Counted from the first letter of the stretch, positions 1 through 7,075 are shown. The stretch: 15,057 nt of DNA from an uncultured Bacilli bacterium (GCA_947627145.1 CANQUW010000021.1:1-15057); one strand, 5' to 3'. Translations and numbers: made by a program. Notes: generated by a model from the letters alone, not told the origin.

Positions 1-28
1 TTTTAAGTTTCTTTTCCATGAATATCAC
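1..28 (-). CDS. 5' end of a leftward gene, truncated by the window edge
   Basis: A leftward reading frame begins here and leaves the window at base 1. Two in-frame starts are possible. GTG at 28-26 lies 8 nt after an AGGAG (complement of 37-41). ATG at 19-17 lies 10 nt after an AAGGA (complement of 30-34). From the ATG it reads M-E-K-K-L-K. A TACAAT -10-like hexamer lies at 50-45 on the minus strand, without a convincing -35. It sits downstream of the dacA terminator, so it is probably a separate transcription unit. Six codons are too few to identify a product. Confidence 0.4.
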
Positions 29-81
29 ATCCTTTTCTCCTATAATTGTATCATATTTTTACAATTTATTTTACAACAATT

Positions 82-118
82 GAAAAAATATAAGGAAAGT
101 ACTGTACACTTTCCTTAT
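82..118 (-). terminator. Rho-independent terminator of dacA
   Basis: On the minus strand an 11-bp stem (90-100 pairs with 108-118, core AAGGAAAGT/ACTTTCCTT) with a 7-nt loop is followed by ATATTTTTTC. The TAA stop of the carboxypeptidase gene lies inside the stem. Confidence 0.85.
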
Positions 119-1281
119 TTTATTTTACCAAGTAAAACATTTTTAATAGAATCTATATAAACATCTCTAAATTTTAATTTCTCTATATTATCATCTGCTA
201 TTAAATCCTTTTCAAGTATTTTTTCATTTTTCTTTTTAACATAAACTTTACCAACAACTTCTCCTTTCTTTATAGGAAGTGTAATATTATCTATTTTAGT
301 ATCAATATTATATTTATTATTAGAAACACCTTTATTTTCAACTACCCCTAAGTCGGTATCACAAATTAAATCTAAGTTTTCTTTAGTTCCTTTAGGAATA
401 TCTATACTAGTAATTACCTCGCCCTTTTTCTTAATTATATTTACTTTCTTACTATTAAAACCATAATCTAAAAGTGACATAGCTTCAGCATTACGAGTTT
501 TACTATCCTCTTCTCCAAGTACTATTGCAATAAGTCTCATATCATCCCTTTTTGCAGTTGCTGCTAAACAATATTTAGCATTATCAGTATGACCTGTTTT
601 AAGACCATCTGCTCCATCATAAAATCTAACAAGTTTATTAGTATTAACTAACCAAAATTTATTATCAGTATCTTCTCTTAAATAATCCTCATATACAGAA
701 GAATACTTTAATATTTCCTCATGTTTTAAAAGTTCTCTTGCAATCACCGCCATATCATAAGCAGATGAATAATGACCTTCTGCATCTAAACCTGTACAAT
801 TAACAAAATGAGTATTCTTAAGTCCAAGTTTTTTTACCTTATTATTCATAAGTTCCACAAACTTATCCTCACTTCCACTAATAACTTCAGCAAGTTGTAC
901 AACAGCATCATTAGCACTTGCCATAGAAACACCTTTAAACAAATCTTCAATACTCATCTTTTCTCCAGCCTCTAAGAATATTTGAGAACCACCCATTTCA
1001 GCAGCAGTAGGAGAAACAGTCACTTTATCAGTCCATTTTATATTACCTTCTTCTATATTTTCAAGCACGATTATTTGGGCAAGCATTTTTGTCATAGAAG
1101 CTACAGCTACCTGCTTATCACGTTCTTTTTCAAAAATAATTTCTCCAGTTGATGCTTCCATCAAAAGTCCACTAACTGCATTATCAAGCATCTTAGTTTC
1201 ATTAAGTTTCTCTTCTTCTGCATAAACAACACCAGGAAACAAAAACAAACATATTAAAAAAAATATTATAAACTTCTTCAT
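115..1281 (-). CDS. dacA: Serine-type D-Ala-D-Ala carboxypeptidase (PBP5/DacA family, peptidase S11)
   Basis: The product removes the terminal D-Ala from peptidoglycan pentapeptides outside the membrane, limiting cross-linking. A signal peptide spans about residues 1-22 and ends in VVYA-EE. All three penicillin-binding motifs are present: SMTK (Ser62, Lys65), SAN (Ser122-Asn124) and KTG (228-230). After about residue 285 comes the beta-rich C-terminal domain of PBP5-like proteins, then a basic amphipathic tail (DVYIDSIKNVLLGKIK) that probably anchors it to the membrane. The length of 388 aa is normal. ATG at 1281 is chosen over an upstream TTG at 1284 because an AGGAG lies 7 nt before it. The stop lies in its own terminator. 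It is divergent from the VanY-like gene across 89 bp. I saw no strong promoter, only a weak TATAAA-like element. Family assignment is secure; the exact paralogue (dacA, dacB or dacF) is less so. Confidence 0.93.
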   Translation of the reverse strand: MKKFIIFFLICLFLFPGVVYAEEEKLNETKMLDNAVSGLLMEASTGEIIFEKERDKQVAVASMTKMLAQIIVLENIEEGNIKWTDKVTVSPTAAEMGGSQIFLEAGEKMSIEDLFKGVSMASANDAVVQLAEVISGSEDKFVELMNNKVKKLGLKNTHFVNCTGLDAEGHYSSAYDMAVIARELLKHEEILKYSSVYEDYLREDTDNKFWLVNTNKLVRFYDGADGLKTGHTDNAKYCLAATAKRDDMRLIAIVLGEEDSKTRNAEAMSLLDYGFNSKKVNIIKKKGEVITSIDIPKGTKENLDLICDTDLGVVENKGVSNNKYNIDTKIDNITLPIKKGEVVGKVYVKKKNEKILEKDLIADDNIEKLKFRDVYIDSIKNVLLGKIK

Positions 1282-1347
1282 CAAACCACTCCTACCAAAT
1301 TTTTATGCTTTTAAAAGAAATTTATACATATTACCCTATTTTTTTAC

Positions 1348-1353
1348 TATAAT
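1348..1353 (+). promoter_or_regulatory. -10 element for the VanY-like gene
   Basis: A perfect TATAAT lies 17 nt before the ATG at 1371, with AAGGAG (1359-1364) between. No good -35 is seen. Transcription would start at about 1360, giving a very short leader of about 11 nt. This is a weak call in such A+T-rich DNA. Confidence 0.35.
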
Positions 1354-1370
1354 AAACTAAGGAGAATAAA

Positions 1371-2198
1371 ATGAACAAAAATATAATAATTGGTATTTTA
1401 ATAATTATATTAACTATAATATCTATAATTTTATTATTAACAATTCCTGTGGATAAAAAAAATTTCAAACAAAAAGCAGGAAATACTTTTGTAAATATAG
1501 AAGGATACAAGCAAAAAAATTTAGAACGATATAAAAACTATCATCATAGTAATTTAGATATTTCAAAAGAAGAAGTAATTAACAGAGTAAATATGAATCT
1601 AGATTATGACTTTTATACTCATACTAAAAAAGCAAATTATTTAAACACACCAAAAGTTTTGGTAAATAAATATTATTATCTAGAAAAAGATTATATACCA
1701 AAAGACTTAGAAATTATAAATGATGGTTATTCAGTAGGCGGAAAAAAATTAGTACATGATGCAAGAATAGCATTTGAACAAATGGCAAGTGATGCCTATA
1801 ATAATGAGAATCTACATCTACGTGCAGTATCTGCATATAGAAGTTATAAATATCAAGAAAGATTATATAATAGTTATAAAGAAAAAGATGGAAAAAACTC
1901 TGCTGATACATATTCAGCAAGACCAGGTTTTTCTGAACATCAAACAGGATTATCTTTAGATATAGACAATATAAATACTGATTTTAATAATTTTGAAAAA
2001 ACAAAAGAATATAAATGGATGATAAAAAACTGTTATAAGTATGGTTTTATATTAAGATTTCCAAAAGGTAAAGAATATATAACAGGATATCAGGAAGAAC
2101 CATGGCATTATCGTTATGTAGGAATACCAACCGCAAAATACATAACAAAAAATAATATAACTTTAGAAGAATATTACACAAAAAAACTTGAGAAATAA
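1371..2198 (+). CDS. Zinc D-Ala-D-Ala carboxypeptidase, VanY-like (peptidase M15B)
   Basis: This is a membrane-anchored, outward-facing metallopeptidase expected to cleave the terminal D-Ala (or a related D-amino acid bond) from peptidoglycan stem peptides. Residues 4-26 form one hydrophobic segment with no clear cleavage site, so it is probably a membrane anchor. The M15B catalytic domain fills about residues 105-265. It has the SARPGFSEHQTGLSLDI block with zinc ligands His190 and Asp197, and the EEPWHYRYVG block with catalytic Glu243 and zinc ligand His246. A conserved Arg157 lies in SAYRSYKYQ. Residues 30-100 are a low-complexity Lys/Tyr/Asn-rich spacer. AAGGAG (1359-1364) precedes the ATG. 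No vanR/S or vanH/A/X genes lie nearby, so a housekeeping wall-trimming role is more likely than glycopeptide resistance. LD-carboxypeptidase activity (LdcB/DacB type) cannot be excluded. Confidence 0.88.
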   Translation: MNKNIIIGILIIILTIISIILLLTIPVDKKNFKQKAGNTFVNIEGYKQKNLERYKNYHHSNLDISKEEVINRVNMNLDYDFYTHTKKANYLNTPKVLVNKYYYLEKDYIPKDLEIINDGYSVGGKKLVHDARIAFEQMASDAYNNENLHLRAVSAYRSYKYQERLYNSYKEKDGKNSADTYSARPGFSEHQTGLSLDIDNINTDFNNFEKTKEYKWMIKNCYKYGFILRFPKGKEYITGYQEEPWHYRYVGIPTAKYITKNNITLEEYYTKKLEK

Positions 2199-2213
2199 TC
2201 TCAAGTTTCTTCT
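2181..2213. terminator. Bidirectional terminator between convergent genes
   Basis: A perfect 10-bp stem (AAACTTGAGA 2184-2193, TCTCAAGTTT 2199-2208) with a 5-nt loop is flanked by T-rich sequence on both strands. The plus side continues CTTCTTTATCTT; the minus side reads TTTTTT from the A-run 2181-2186. The VanY-like TAA (2196-2198) is in the loop region and the opposing TGA (complement of 2201-2203) is in the stem, so one hairpin serves both genes. Confidence 0.85.
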
Positions 2214-2791
2214 TTATCTTCTCGTCTAAATAATAAAAACAATAAATAACCAATAATAAATATAATCCATATTAATAAAATCAAATCACTAATTTGAATA
2301 AAAGACAAAACAATATCATTACTATATACAGAAGCTTTATCAAAAACATCAATATTATTATATCCAATTAAAGCAATAACATTAGAATAAAATAAATATA
2401 AAATACCTGTTACTATAATAGTAATTCTTTTAATAATAATATTTACTTTCTTACTAATTAAAATATAAATAAGAAAAACTGTAACTAATAAAACATAAGT
2501 AAAATAAACTGCTATATTTGGAAAATATAATAAATTAAGAAGTACTTTTATTAGTTCAGTAGCACACTTTCCTACATATTTAAAATACGCAATAAAAAGT
2601 CCTACAAAAAACAAAGCAAAAATAATAAAACTTCCATATTTATAATACTTATAATATTTATTATCACCTTTCAAATTAAGAAATAAAAGACCAAAAAATA
2701 AAAGGATAATTAGTAATATTTCAATGCTTATAAAAGAAGAAAACATATTTTTAAATACAACAACAATCTTCTCAAATAGACTCATATCCAT
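2201..2791 (-). CDS. Five-TM integral membrane protein of the sortase operon, function unknown
   Basis: I do not recognise this family. The 196-aa product is very hydrophobic, with about five membrane segments: roughly residues 20-40, 52-70, 84-110, 118-140 and 161-187. Short Lys-rich loops (KYYKYYKYG, KKVNIIIKR) separate some of them, and the C-terminal tail is charged (FRREDKEET). No enzyme motif is visible. The start at 2791 has GGAGG 8 nt upstream; a second in-frame ATG lies at 2785. It starts 19 nt after the sortase stop, so it is co-transcribed with the sortase and the thioester surface protein. By context it may assist secretion, sorting or assembly of that surface protein, but that is inference only. 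It ends inside the shared bidirectional terminator. Confidence 0.75.
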   Translation of the reverse strand: MDMSLFEKIVVVFKNMFSSFISIEILLIILLFFGLLFLNLKGDNKYYKYYKYGSFIIFALFFVGLFIAYFKYVGKCATELIKVLLNLLYFPNIAVYFTYVLLVTVFLIYILISKKVNIIIKRITIIVTGILYLFYSNVIALIGYNNIDVFDKASVYSNDIVLSFIQISDLILLIWIIFIIGYLLFLLFRREDKEET

Positions 2792-2810
2792 ATTACTAAC
2801 CTCCTTTTTA

Positions 2811-3476
2811 TTACCCTACTAACTCTGCAATATAAACAGTTTGTTTTGTATCATCATTATAAGTACAAGTAATCAAGGTAAGTGTAGTGATATCAAAATT
2901 TCTTTCAATAGTAACTGTACCAGTTTTATCTACATTATATATATTAACAATATTATACTGATACTTTTTTCCACCATAAGTTACATAAGCAGTATCTCCG
3001 ACATTAAGTTTATATAAATACCTAAAAAAGGATATATAGGCATCCCCAGAGTGAGCCATCAACATAAGATTACCGCCATTAACATCTGGCATAGTAGATC
3101 CTTGTATTACTGTTACATTATATTGTATCGAATTATATCTCGAATCAACATTGTAAAATCCCTTTTTCAACCCTATCTTTGGTATTTCTAAAACCCCTAA
3201 ATACTTATCATAATTTACAGTTCTATTAGCATTACTATTATCAGTAGTAGTTTCAGTTTGAGTTTCAACTTTTACATTATTATCAACTACATCATCTTTT
3301 ATTTCTATTTTATCTCCAAGTATTAACTGCTTCATATCTTCAAAAACATCTTCTTTTAAACCTTTAATAAAATTATAAGATAAAGCAATTTCACCTAGAA
3401 ATATAAGTAAAGAGCCAAGTAATAAAATTTGACTCTTTTTAACTTTTCTTTTATTTTTGTTTTGCTGGTTTAACAT
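2811..3476 (-). CDS. Sortase (transpeptidase) with a variant active site
   Basis: Sortases cut a C-terminal sorting signal and attach the protein to the cell wall or to another subunit. An N-terminal membrane segment (about residues 16-36) is followed by a Glu/Asp/Thr-rich stalk (about 50-85) and a sortase barrel from about residue 90 (YLGVLEIPKIGL). Catalytic His142 lies in NLMLMAHSG and catalytic Cys204 in TLTLITC. The Arg normally found 9-13 residues after the Cys is absent: the sequence after it is TYNDDTKQTVYIAELVG. ATG at 3476 is preferred over GTG at 3497 because GGAG lies 12 nt upstream and it gives a conventional basic N-terminus. It overlaps the 3' end of the thioester protein gene by 26 nt, implying translational coupling, and that protein is its obvious substrate. 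I do not assign a sortase class. Confidence 0.88.
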   Translation of the reverse strand: MLNQQNKNKRKVKKSQILLLGSLLIFLGEIALSYNFIKGLKEDVFEDMKQLILGDKIEIKDDVVDNNVKVETQTETTTDNSNANRTVNYDKYLGVLEIPKIGLKKGFYNVDSRYNSIQYNVTVIQGSTMPDVNGGNLMLMAHSGDAYISFFRYLYKLNVGDTAYVTYGGKKYQYNIVNIYNVDKTGTVTIERNFDITTLTLITCTYNDDTKQTVYIAELVG

Positions 3477-4647
3477 TGGCGTAGATAACTCCAACACCGC
3501 ATAATAGAACTATTAATCCAACAATATATAACATTACTGAACTATTTTGTGCAGTCTTAGGAACATCTACTTTATAAGATGCAGTAAGACTAACAGAACC
3601 TTGTGAAGTAGGACTAGCGATTGTACCAGCTGCAATTCTTTGAGCATCGTCTCCTACAGAACCTTCTTGTTTATACTCCCAACCTACATAATATGTATTA
3701 ACAGCATCAATAGTTAAATTGAATGTTTTACTTTCTTCTGTTAATTTATCTTTAGGAACTTTTACTTTGATTTTCATTCCTAACTCACTCTTATTAAAAT
3801 CATGTCCAGCAAGTTGTGAAGCATCATATTCTTCACCATCATTTATAACCACTTTAGTTCCTTCAGGTGCATTATCTAAACCTAATTTAAAACTTTGAAG
3901 TGTCTCAGAAGGTGAAATAGATACTGTCATCTCTGGAGAAACCATATATTGTTGATCTCCACTTAATTGGAACTCTCCATTTGGACTTGAAATTGTAGCA
4001 GTTGGTTGAGTATATTCTTGAGCATGATCCTCACCATACTTAACAAGTTTATTTATCCATGGACCAAATCCATCGTTTTGTGCTCCACTATCATCAGTTA
4101 ACTTATCAATTACATCAGCCATTTCAGTAGCTTGTGATTGATAATTATTTATATTATTTTTATATAAATATACCCATATTGCAAGTTGAGTAATAGCTTG
4201 TTGTTGTTTTGTACCATTTATATCATCAGCAAGATTCTTATTCCATAAACCAGGATTAGAATTTGCATAAGTAAGCATTGCAACTACTCCTGGAGTAAGA
4301 TAAGTCTTATCATCTGTTCTTACATAATTGTAACCGTCTCCATATTGTTTCCATTCTTCAAGACAATATACTGGAACTTCTACTCCATTAGCTTTTGCAT
4401 ATTTTAACTTAATTTGTCCATTAGGAAGCCAATCACCACTATACTCAGCTACACTAGATATTCTTGTATCAGTAAGTCTATCAGGATACTCTACTGGACC
4501 TGCTGCAAATGAGACTTGAGTAAGTCCAAGTACCATTACAGAAAATATTGCTATTAATGCAAATAATGCAGTCCACTTAGCAGAAAAACTACCATACCTT
4601 ACTAAATTTCCAATTGGATCAAGTTTATTTCTTTTCTTATTCTTCAT
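3451..4647 (-). CDS. Thioester-domain (TQXA/TED) cell-wall-anchored surface protein
   Basis: This is a secreted, sortase-anchored protein, probably an adhesin. A long signal peptide (about residues 1-48: basic, then hydrophobic, ending VSFA-AG) leads into a thioester domain. The Cys is in VYCLEEW (Cys95) and the Gln in TQLAIW (Gln154). In the TED family these form an internal Cys-Gln thioester that can bond covalently to host surface amines. Residues about 215-355 look like beta-sandwich stalk domains. The C-terminus carries a sorting signal: VPKTA (362-366), a hydrophobic stretch and a basic tail (KPAKQK). ATG at 4647 is chosen over ATG at 4662 because AAAGGTGATAAT immediately precedes it; the upstream start also has a GGAGG, so it remains possible. 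It is first in the operon with sortase and membrane protein. Function and ligand are inferred from the family. Confidence 0.88.
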   Translation of the reverse strand: MKNKKRNKLDPIGNLVRYGSFSAKWTALFALIAIFSVMVLGLTQVSFAAGPVEYPDRLTDTRISSVAEYSGDWLPNGQIKLKYAKANGVEVPVYCLEEWKQYGDGYNYVRTDDKTYLTPGVVAMLTYANSNPGLWNKNLADDINGTKQQQAITQLAIWVYLYKNNINNYQSQATEMADVIDKLTDDSGAQNDGFGPWINKLVKYGEDHAQEYTQPTATISSPNGEFQLSGDQQYMVSPEMTVSISPSETLQSFKLGLDNAPEGTKVVINDGEEYDASQLAGHDFNKSELGMKIKVKVPKDKLTEESKTFNLTIDAVNTYYVGWEYKQEGSVGDDAQRIAAGTIASPTSQGSVSLTASYKVDVPKTAQNSSVMLYIVGLIVLLCGVGVIYANVKPAKQK

Positions 4648-4693
4648 ATTATCACCTTTCATTTCAAACCTTTCCTCCCTTTCATACGCTTAT

Positions 4694-4702
4694 ATTATAA
4701 CA
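4694..4702 (-). promoter_or_regulatory. Extended -10 promoter of the surface-protein operon
   Basis: The minus strand reads TGTTATAAT, an extended -10 (TGn plus perfect TATAAT). Only a poor -35 is visible. The start would be near 4687, about 40 nt before the ATG at 4647. No terminator hairpin separates it from the phosphorylase gene upstream, so read-through from 4757 is possible. Confidence 0.5.
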
Positions 4703-4756
4703 TAAGTTTTAAAAAAAGGAAATACTTTCACTATTTTTTTTATTGTTTACATAATT

Positions 4757-5983
4757 TTACTCTATTACAAAATATTTATCTATATCAAAATCAGGATTAA
4801 CTTTATCGTAGAATATATTACACAAAACATCTCCTTCTTTTACTAAATCTCCTACTTTACAGTGTAAATATATTCCTACATTAGGATTTATGATATCATC
4901 TTTTTCTTTCCTACCGGCACCTAACTCAACAGATAATTTACCAAACTCTAAAGCTTTTATTTCTTTTATAGTACCATTCTTCAAAGATTTAATATCTTTT
5001 TGTTTTGCTTCTATTTTCAAATCATCTATATTTCCACCCTGAGCATTAACTAAATCCAAAAACTTACGATACGCCTTACCAGATTCTATAACTTCTTCTA
5101 CTTGACCACAAGTAACTTCTACTGGCAAATCCCATGCCATACTAACCATATTAGAAGCAATATCAACACAAAGTTTTTTCAAATCAGGATTAGCTTTATT
5201 CTCTTTCAGTAAAACTAAAGCTTCCATTACCTCAAGTCTATTACCAATAGCATACCCTAAAGGAACATTCATATCTGAAAGTATAAATCTAACTTCCTTT
5301 TTATATTCTTTCCCGATTCTTACACAAATATCAGAAAATTTTAAAGCATCTTCCTTGGTTTTCATCAAAGCCCCATTACCATATTTTATATCAAGTAATA
5401 TTTTATCAGCACCACCAGCAATTTTCTTACTCATAATACTAATTGCAATCAAAGGTATTGACTCTGTAGTTCCTGTAACATCTCTCAAAGCATAAACCAT
5501 TTTGTCTAGTGGAACTAAATTAGCATTAGCACTAGCATTAACAACTCCAATTTCCTTCACTTGTTTTATAATTTCTTCATGACTAAGATTAGTCTTAAAA
5601 CCTGGAATAGACTCAAACTTATCAATAGTACCACCAGTAAATCCAAGTCCACGTCCACTAAACTTAACTACCTTAGCACCTAAAGATGCAACTATAGGAG
5701 AAATTATTAAAGTTGTCTTATCTCCAACACCACCAGTAGAATGTTTATCTACTTTAACTCCTTCAATCTCACTTAAATCAAGTACTTCTCCACTCTCTAT
5801 AAAAATTTTAGTAGTATGAAATATCTCTCTATCACTCATCCCATTAATACATATTGCCATAAGTAAAGCACTCATTTGATAGTCTTTAACATCTCCATTT
5901 AAATAACCCAAGAAGAAAAAGTCTAATTCTTCATCACTTAATTCCTCTCCACATCGTTTTTTATTAATAATATCAACTATCAT
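4757..5983 (-). CDS. pdp: Pyrimidine-nucleoside phosphorylase (thymidine phosphorylase family)
   Basis: This cytoplasmic salvage enzyme splits thymidine, deoxyuridine or uridine with phosphate to give free base and (deoxy)ribose-1-phosphate. The phosphate-binding KHSTGGVGDK motif starts at Lys80. The family signature SGRGLGFTGGT spans 109-119. His81, Arg167, Ser182 and Lys186 match the base-binding residues of E. coli thymidine phosphorylase (His85, Arg171, Ser186, Lys190) with a constant offset of four. The C-terminal beta-rich domain ends in a short GDVLCNIFYDK segment. ATG at 5983 (MIVDIINKKR, 408 aa) matches the usual family N-terminus and has GGTGATAAT before it; ATG at 5995 is a possible alternative. 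It overlaps the acetyltransferase gene by 11 nt and is probably translationally coupled. Sequence alone does not separate broad pyrimidine phosphorylase from thymidine-specific DeoA. Confidence 0.92.
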   Translation of the reverse strand: MIVDIINKKRCGEELSDEELDFFFLGYLNGDVKDYQMSALLMAICINGMSDREIFHTTKIFIESGEVLDLSEIEGVKVDKHSTGGVGDKTTLIISPIVASLGAKVVKFSGRGLGFTGGTIDKFESIPGFKTNLSHEEIIKQVKEIGVVNASANANLVPLDKMVYALRDVTGTTESIPLIAISIMSKKIAGGADKILLDIKYGNGALMKTKEDALKFSDICVRIGKEYKKEVRFILSDMNVPLGYAIGNRLEVMEALVLLKENKANPDLKKLCVDIASNMVSMAWDLPVEVTCGQVEEVIESGKAYRKFLDLVNAQGGNIDDLKIEAKQKDIKSLKNGTIKEIKALEFGKLSVELGAGRKEKDDIINPNVGIYLHCKVGDLVKEGDVLCNIFYDKVNPDFDIDKYFVIE

Positions 5984-6605
5984 TATTATCACCATAATAT
6001 CCTTTTTTATAAATTTCTTTATCTGTAATCATATATAAACTATCATCATCTATATTACATCTTACAGTAGTACCTGCTCCAATAACACTATTTTTACCAA
6101 TTTTAACAGGTGCAACTATAACACAGTTAGACCCAATTGATGCATTATTTCCTACAATACATTTTTCCTTTACATGAGTTTTAGGATGATAGTTAGCAAA
6201 AACAACCCCAGCACCTATATTAATTTTATCACCAAAAGTAGTATTACCAACATAACTTAAATGTTTTATCATATTACTATTACCAATATGACTATTTTTA
6301 ACTTCAACATAACTTCCTATTTCATTAAAATCTAAAATAACATTATCTTCTCTTAAATGAGTAAAAGGTCCAATCTTATTATTATCTCCAATACTATTAT
6401 TTCTCTCTATTACAGAAGAAGTAATATAATTATTTTTACCTATCTTACTATCAGTAATAATAGAATTAGCATCCACAACAGTATTCTCTCCTATAACAGT
6501 ATTACCTCTTAAAATAACATTAGGTCCAATAACTACATTGTCCCCTAAAACAACATTACTATCAATAAAAGCAGACTTCTTATCCATTATTTTATATCTT
6601 TTCAT
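5973..6605 (-). CDS. Stand-alone GlmU-type acetyltransferase domain (left-handed beta-helix)
   Basis: In GlmU this domain acetylates glucosamine-1-phosphate with acetyl-CoA to make GlcNAc-1-phosphate. Nearly the whole 210-aa protein consists of hexapeptide repeats (I/V-G-x-x-x-x), a left-handed beta-helix. The active-site landmarks are present: Arg85 in HLRED, Lys103 in VEVKN, His115 and Tyr118 in KHLSYVG, and Asn138-Tyr139 in ANYHP. They correspond to E. coli GlmU Arg333, Lys351, His363, Tyr366 and the NYDG loop. The loop after NY is about two residues longer than usual. The N-terminal uridylyltransferase domain (about 230 aa) is absent. ATG at 6605 is chosen (AGGGTGG 5 nt upstream) over GTG at 6614. 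It overlaps the phosphorylase gene. Another sugar or DapH-like acetyltransferase is possible but fits the residues less well. Confidence 0.82.
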   Translation of the reverse strand: MKRYKIMDKKSAFIDSNVVLGDNVVIGPNVILRGNTVIGENTVVDANSIITDSKIGKNNYITSSVIERNNSIGDNNKIGPFTHLREDNVILDFNEIGSYVEVKNSHIGNSNMIKHLSYVGNTTFGDKINIGAGVVFANYHPKTHVKEKCIVGNNASIGSNCVIVAPVKIGKNSVIGAGTTVRCNIDDDSLYMITDKEIYKKGYYGDNNDS

Positions 6606-6629
6606 TAAAACCACCCTACCTTCATTTCC

Positions 6630-6638
6630 AGTATAACA
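6630..6638 (-). promoter_or_regulatory. Extended -10 promoter of the acetyltransferase-phosphorylase operon
   Basis: The minus strand reads TGTTATACT, an extended -10 between the upstream terminator (6651-6676) and the ATG at 6605. No clear -35 is visible. The predicted start is near 6623, giving a leader of about 18 nt that contains the AGGGTGG ribosome binding site. Confidence 0.5.
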
Positions 6639-6650
6639 TTTTTTCCAAAA

Positions 6651-6676
6651 GAAAAAAACTAAAATAATTTAGTTTT
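6651..6676 (-). terminator. Rho-independent terminator of the XRE regulator gene
   Basis: On the minus strand a 9-bp stem AAAACTAAA/TTTAGTTTT (6668-6676 with 6655-6663) with a 4-nt loop runs into a T-tract (complement of 6652-6658). The gene's TAA overlaps the stem. The stem is A/T-rich but well placed. Confidence 0.7.
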
Positions 6677-7025
6677 ATCCTATTTTCTTGTCAATTAATT
6701 GAACAAATCTCTTTGGATCTTCTATCATCTTACTATGAAGCTTAGAAATTTTACGAATTTCTTCAATAAACTCTATTTCTTCATGAGACATAGATCTTCC
6801 ATATTTTACATCACTATCCGCAACAACATATTCATCATTTCCAAGAAAATAATTAATATCTTTACCAAAGTAATCAGATAATTTTTGTAATGTATCTAAA
6901 GTAGGAGTTCTTGTCCCACTTTCATAACAACATACACTTACTTTAGTAACATTAATTAGCTTTCCTAAAGCTTCTTGAGTAAGTCCATTTGCACGTCTTA
7001 ACTCTTTGATTCTTTTTCCTAACAT
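6675..7025 (-). CDS. XRE-family helix-turn-helix transcriptional regulator
   Basis: This is a small (116 aa) DNA-binding regulator. The N-terminal Cro/CI-type domain covers about residues 3-62. The helix-turn-helix is at TQEALGKLINVTKVSVCCYE (16-35), followed by the typical SGTRTPTLDTLQKLSDYF. The C-terminal 50 residues are charged and helical (HEEIEFIEEIRKISKLHSK), with no peptidase or sensor domain. Two adjacent Cys (32-33) lie where most relatives have other residues, which could be redox-sensitive but is unproven. The start has GAGGTG 7 nt upstream. It lies 77 nt downstream of the SSB gene and has its own promoter, whose -35 overlaps an inverted repeat, suggesting autoregulation. Its targets are unknown. 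Confidence 0.88.
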   Translation of the reverse strand: MLGKRIKELRRANGLTQEALGKLINVTKVSVCCYESGTRTPTLDTLQKLSDYFGKDINYFLGNDEYVVADSDVKYGRSMSHEEIEFIEEIRKISKLHSKMIEDPKRFVQLIDKKIG

Positions 7026-7046
7026 TACTTCTTCACCTCATAACTA

Positions 7047-7075
7047 ATTATAATTATAAAGTTAATAAGATGCAA
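7047..7075 (-). promoter_or_regulatory. Promoter of the XRE regulator gene
   Basis: On the minus strand TTGCAT (7075-7070), a 17-nt spacer and TATAAT (7052-7047). A second in-register TATAAT lies at 7058-7053. The start would be near 7040, 15 nt before the ATG. The -35 hexamer is weak but the -10 and spacing are good. Confidence 0.5.

Noticed and set aside
1714..1959. Small overlapping frames inside the VanY-like gene, and similar ones at 6699-6881, 7077-7259, 8203-8397 and 8599-8820
   Set aside because: They lie wholly or largely inside confident genes in other frames, show no ribosome binding site or conserved motif, and have compositions typical of antisense A+T-rich frames.
1371..2198. 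Glycopeptide-resistance vanY
   Set aside because: There are no vanR/S/H/A/X genes around it, and M15B carboxypeptidases are common housekeeping enzymes.
5973..6605. DapH/DapD (tetrahydrodipicolinate acyltransferase) for the beta-helix protein
   Set aside because: The Arg, Lys, His-Tyr and Asn-Tyr landmarks in order match the GlmU acetyltransferase domain much better.
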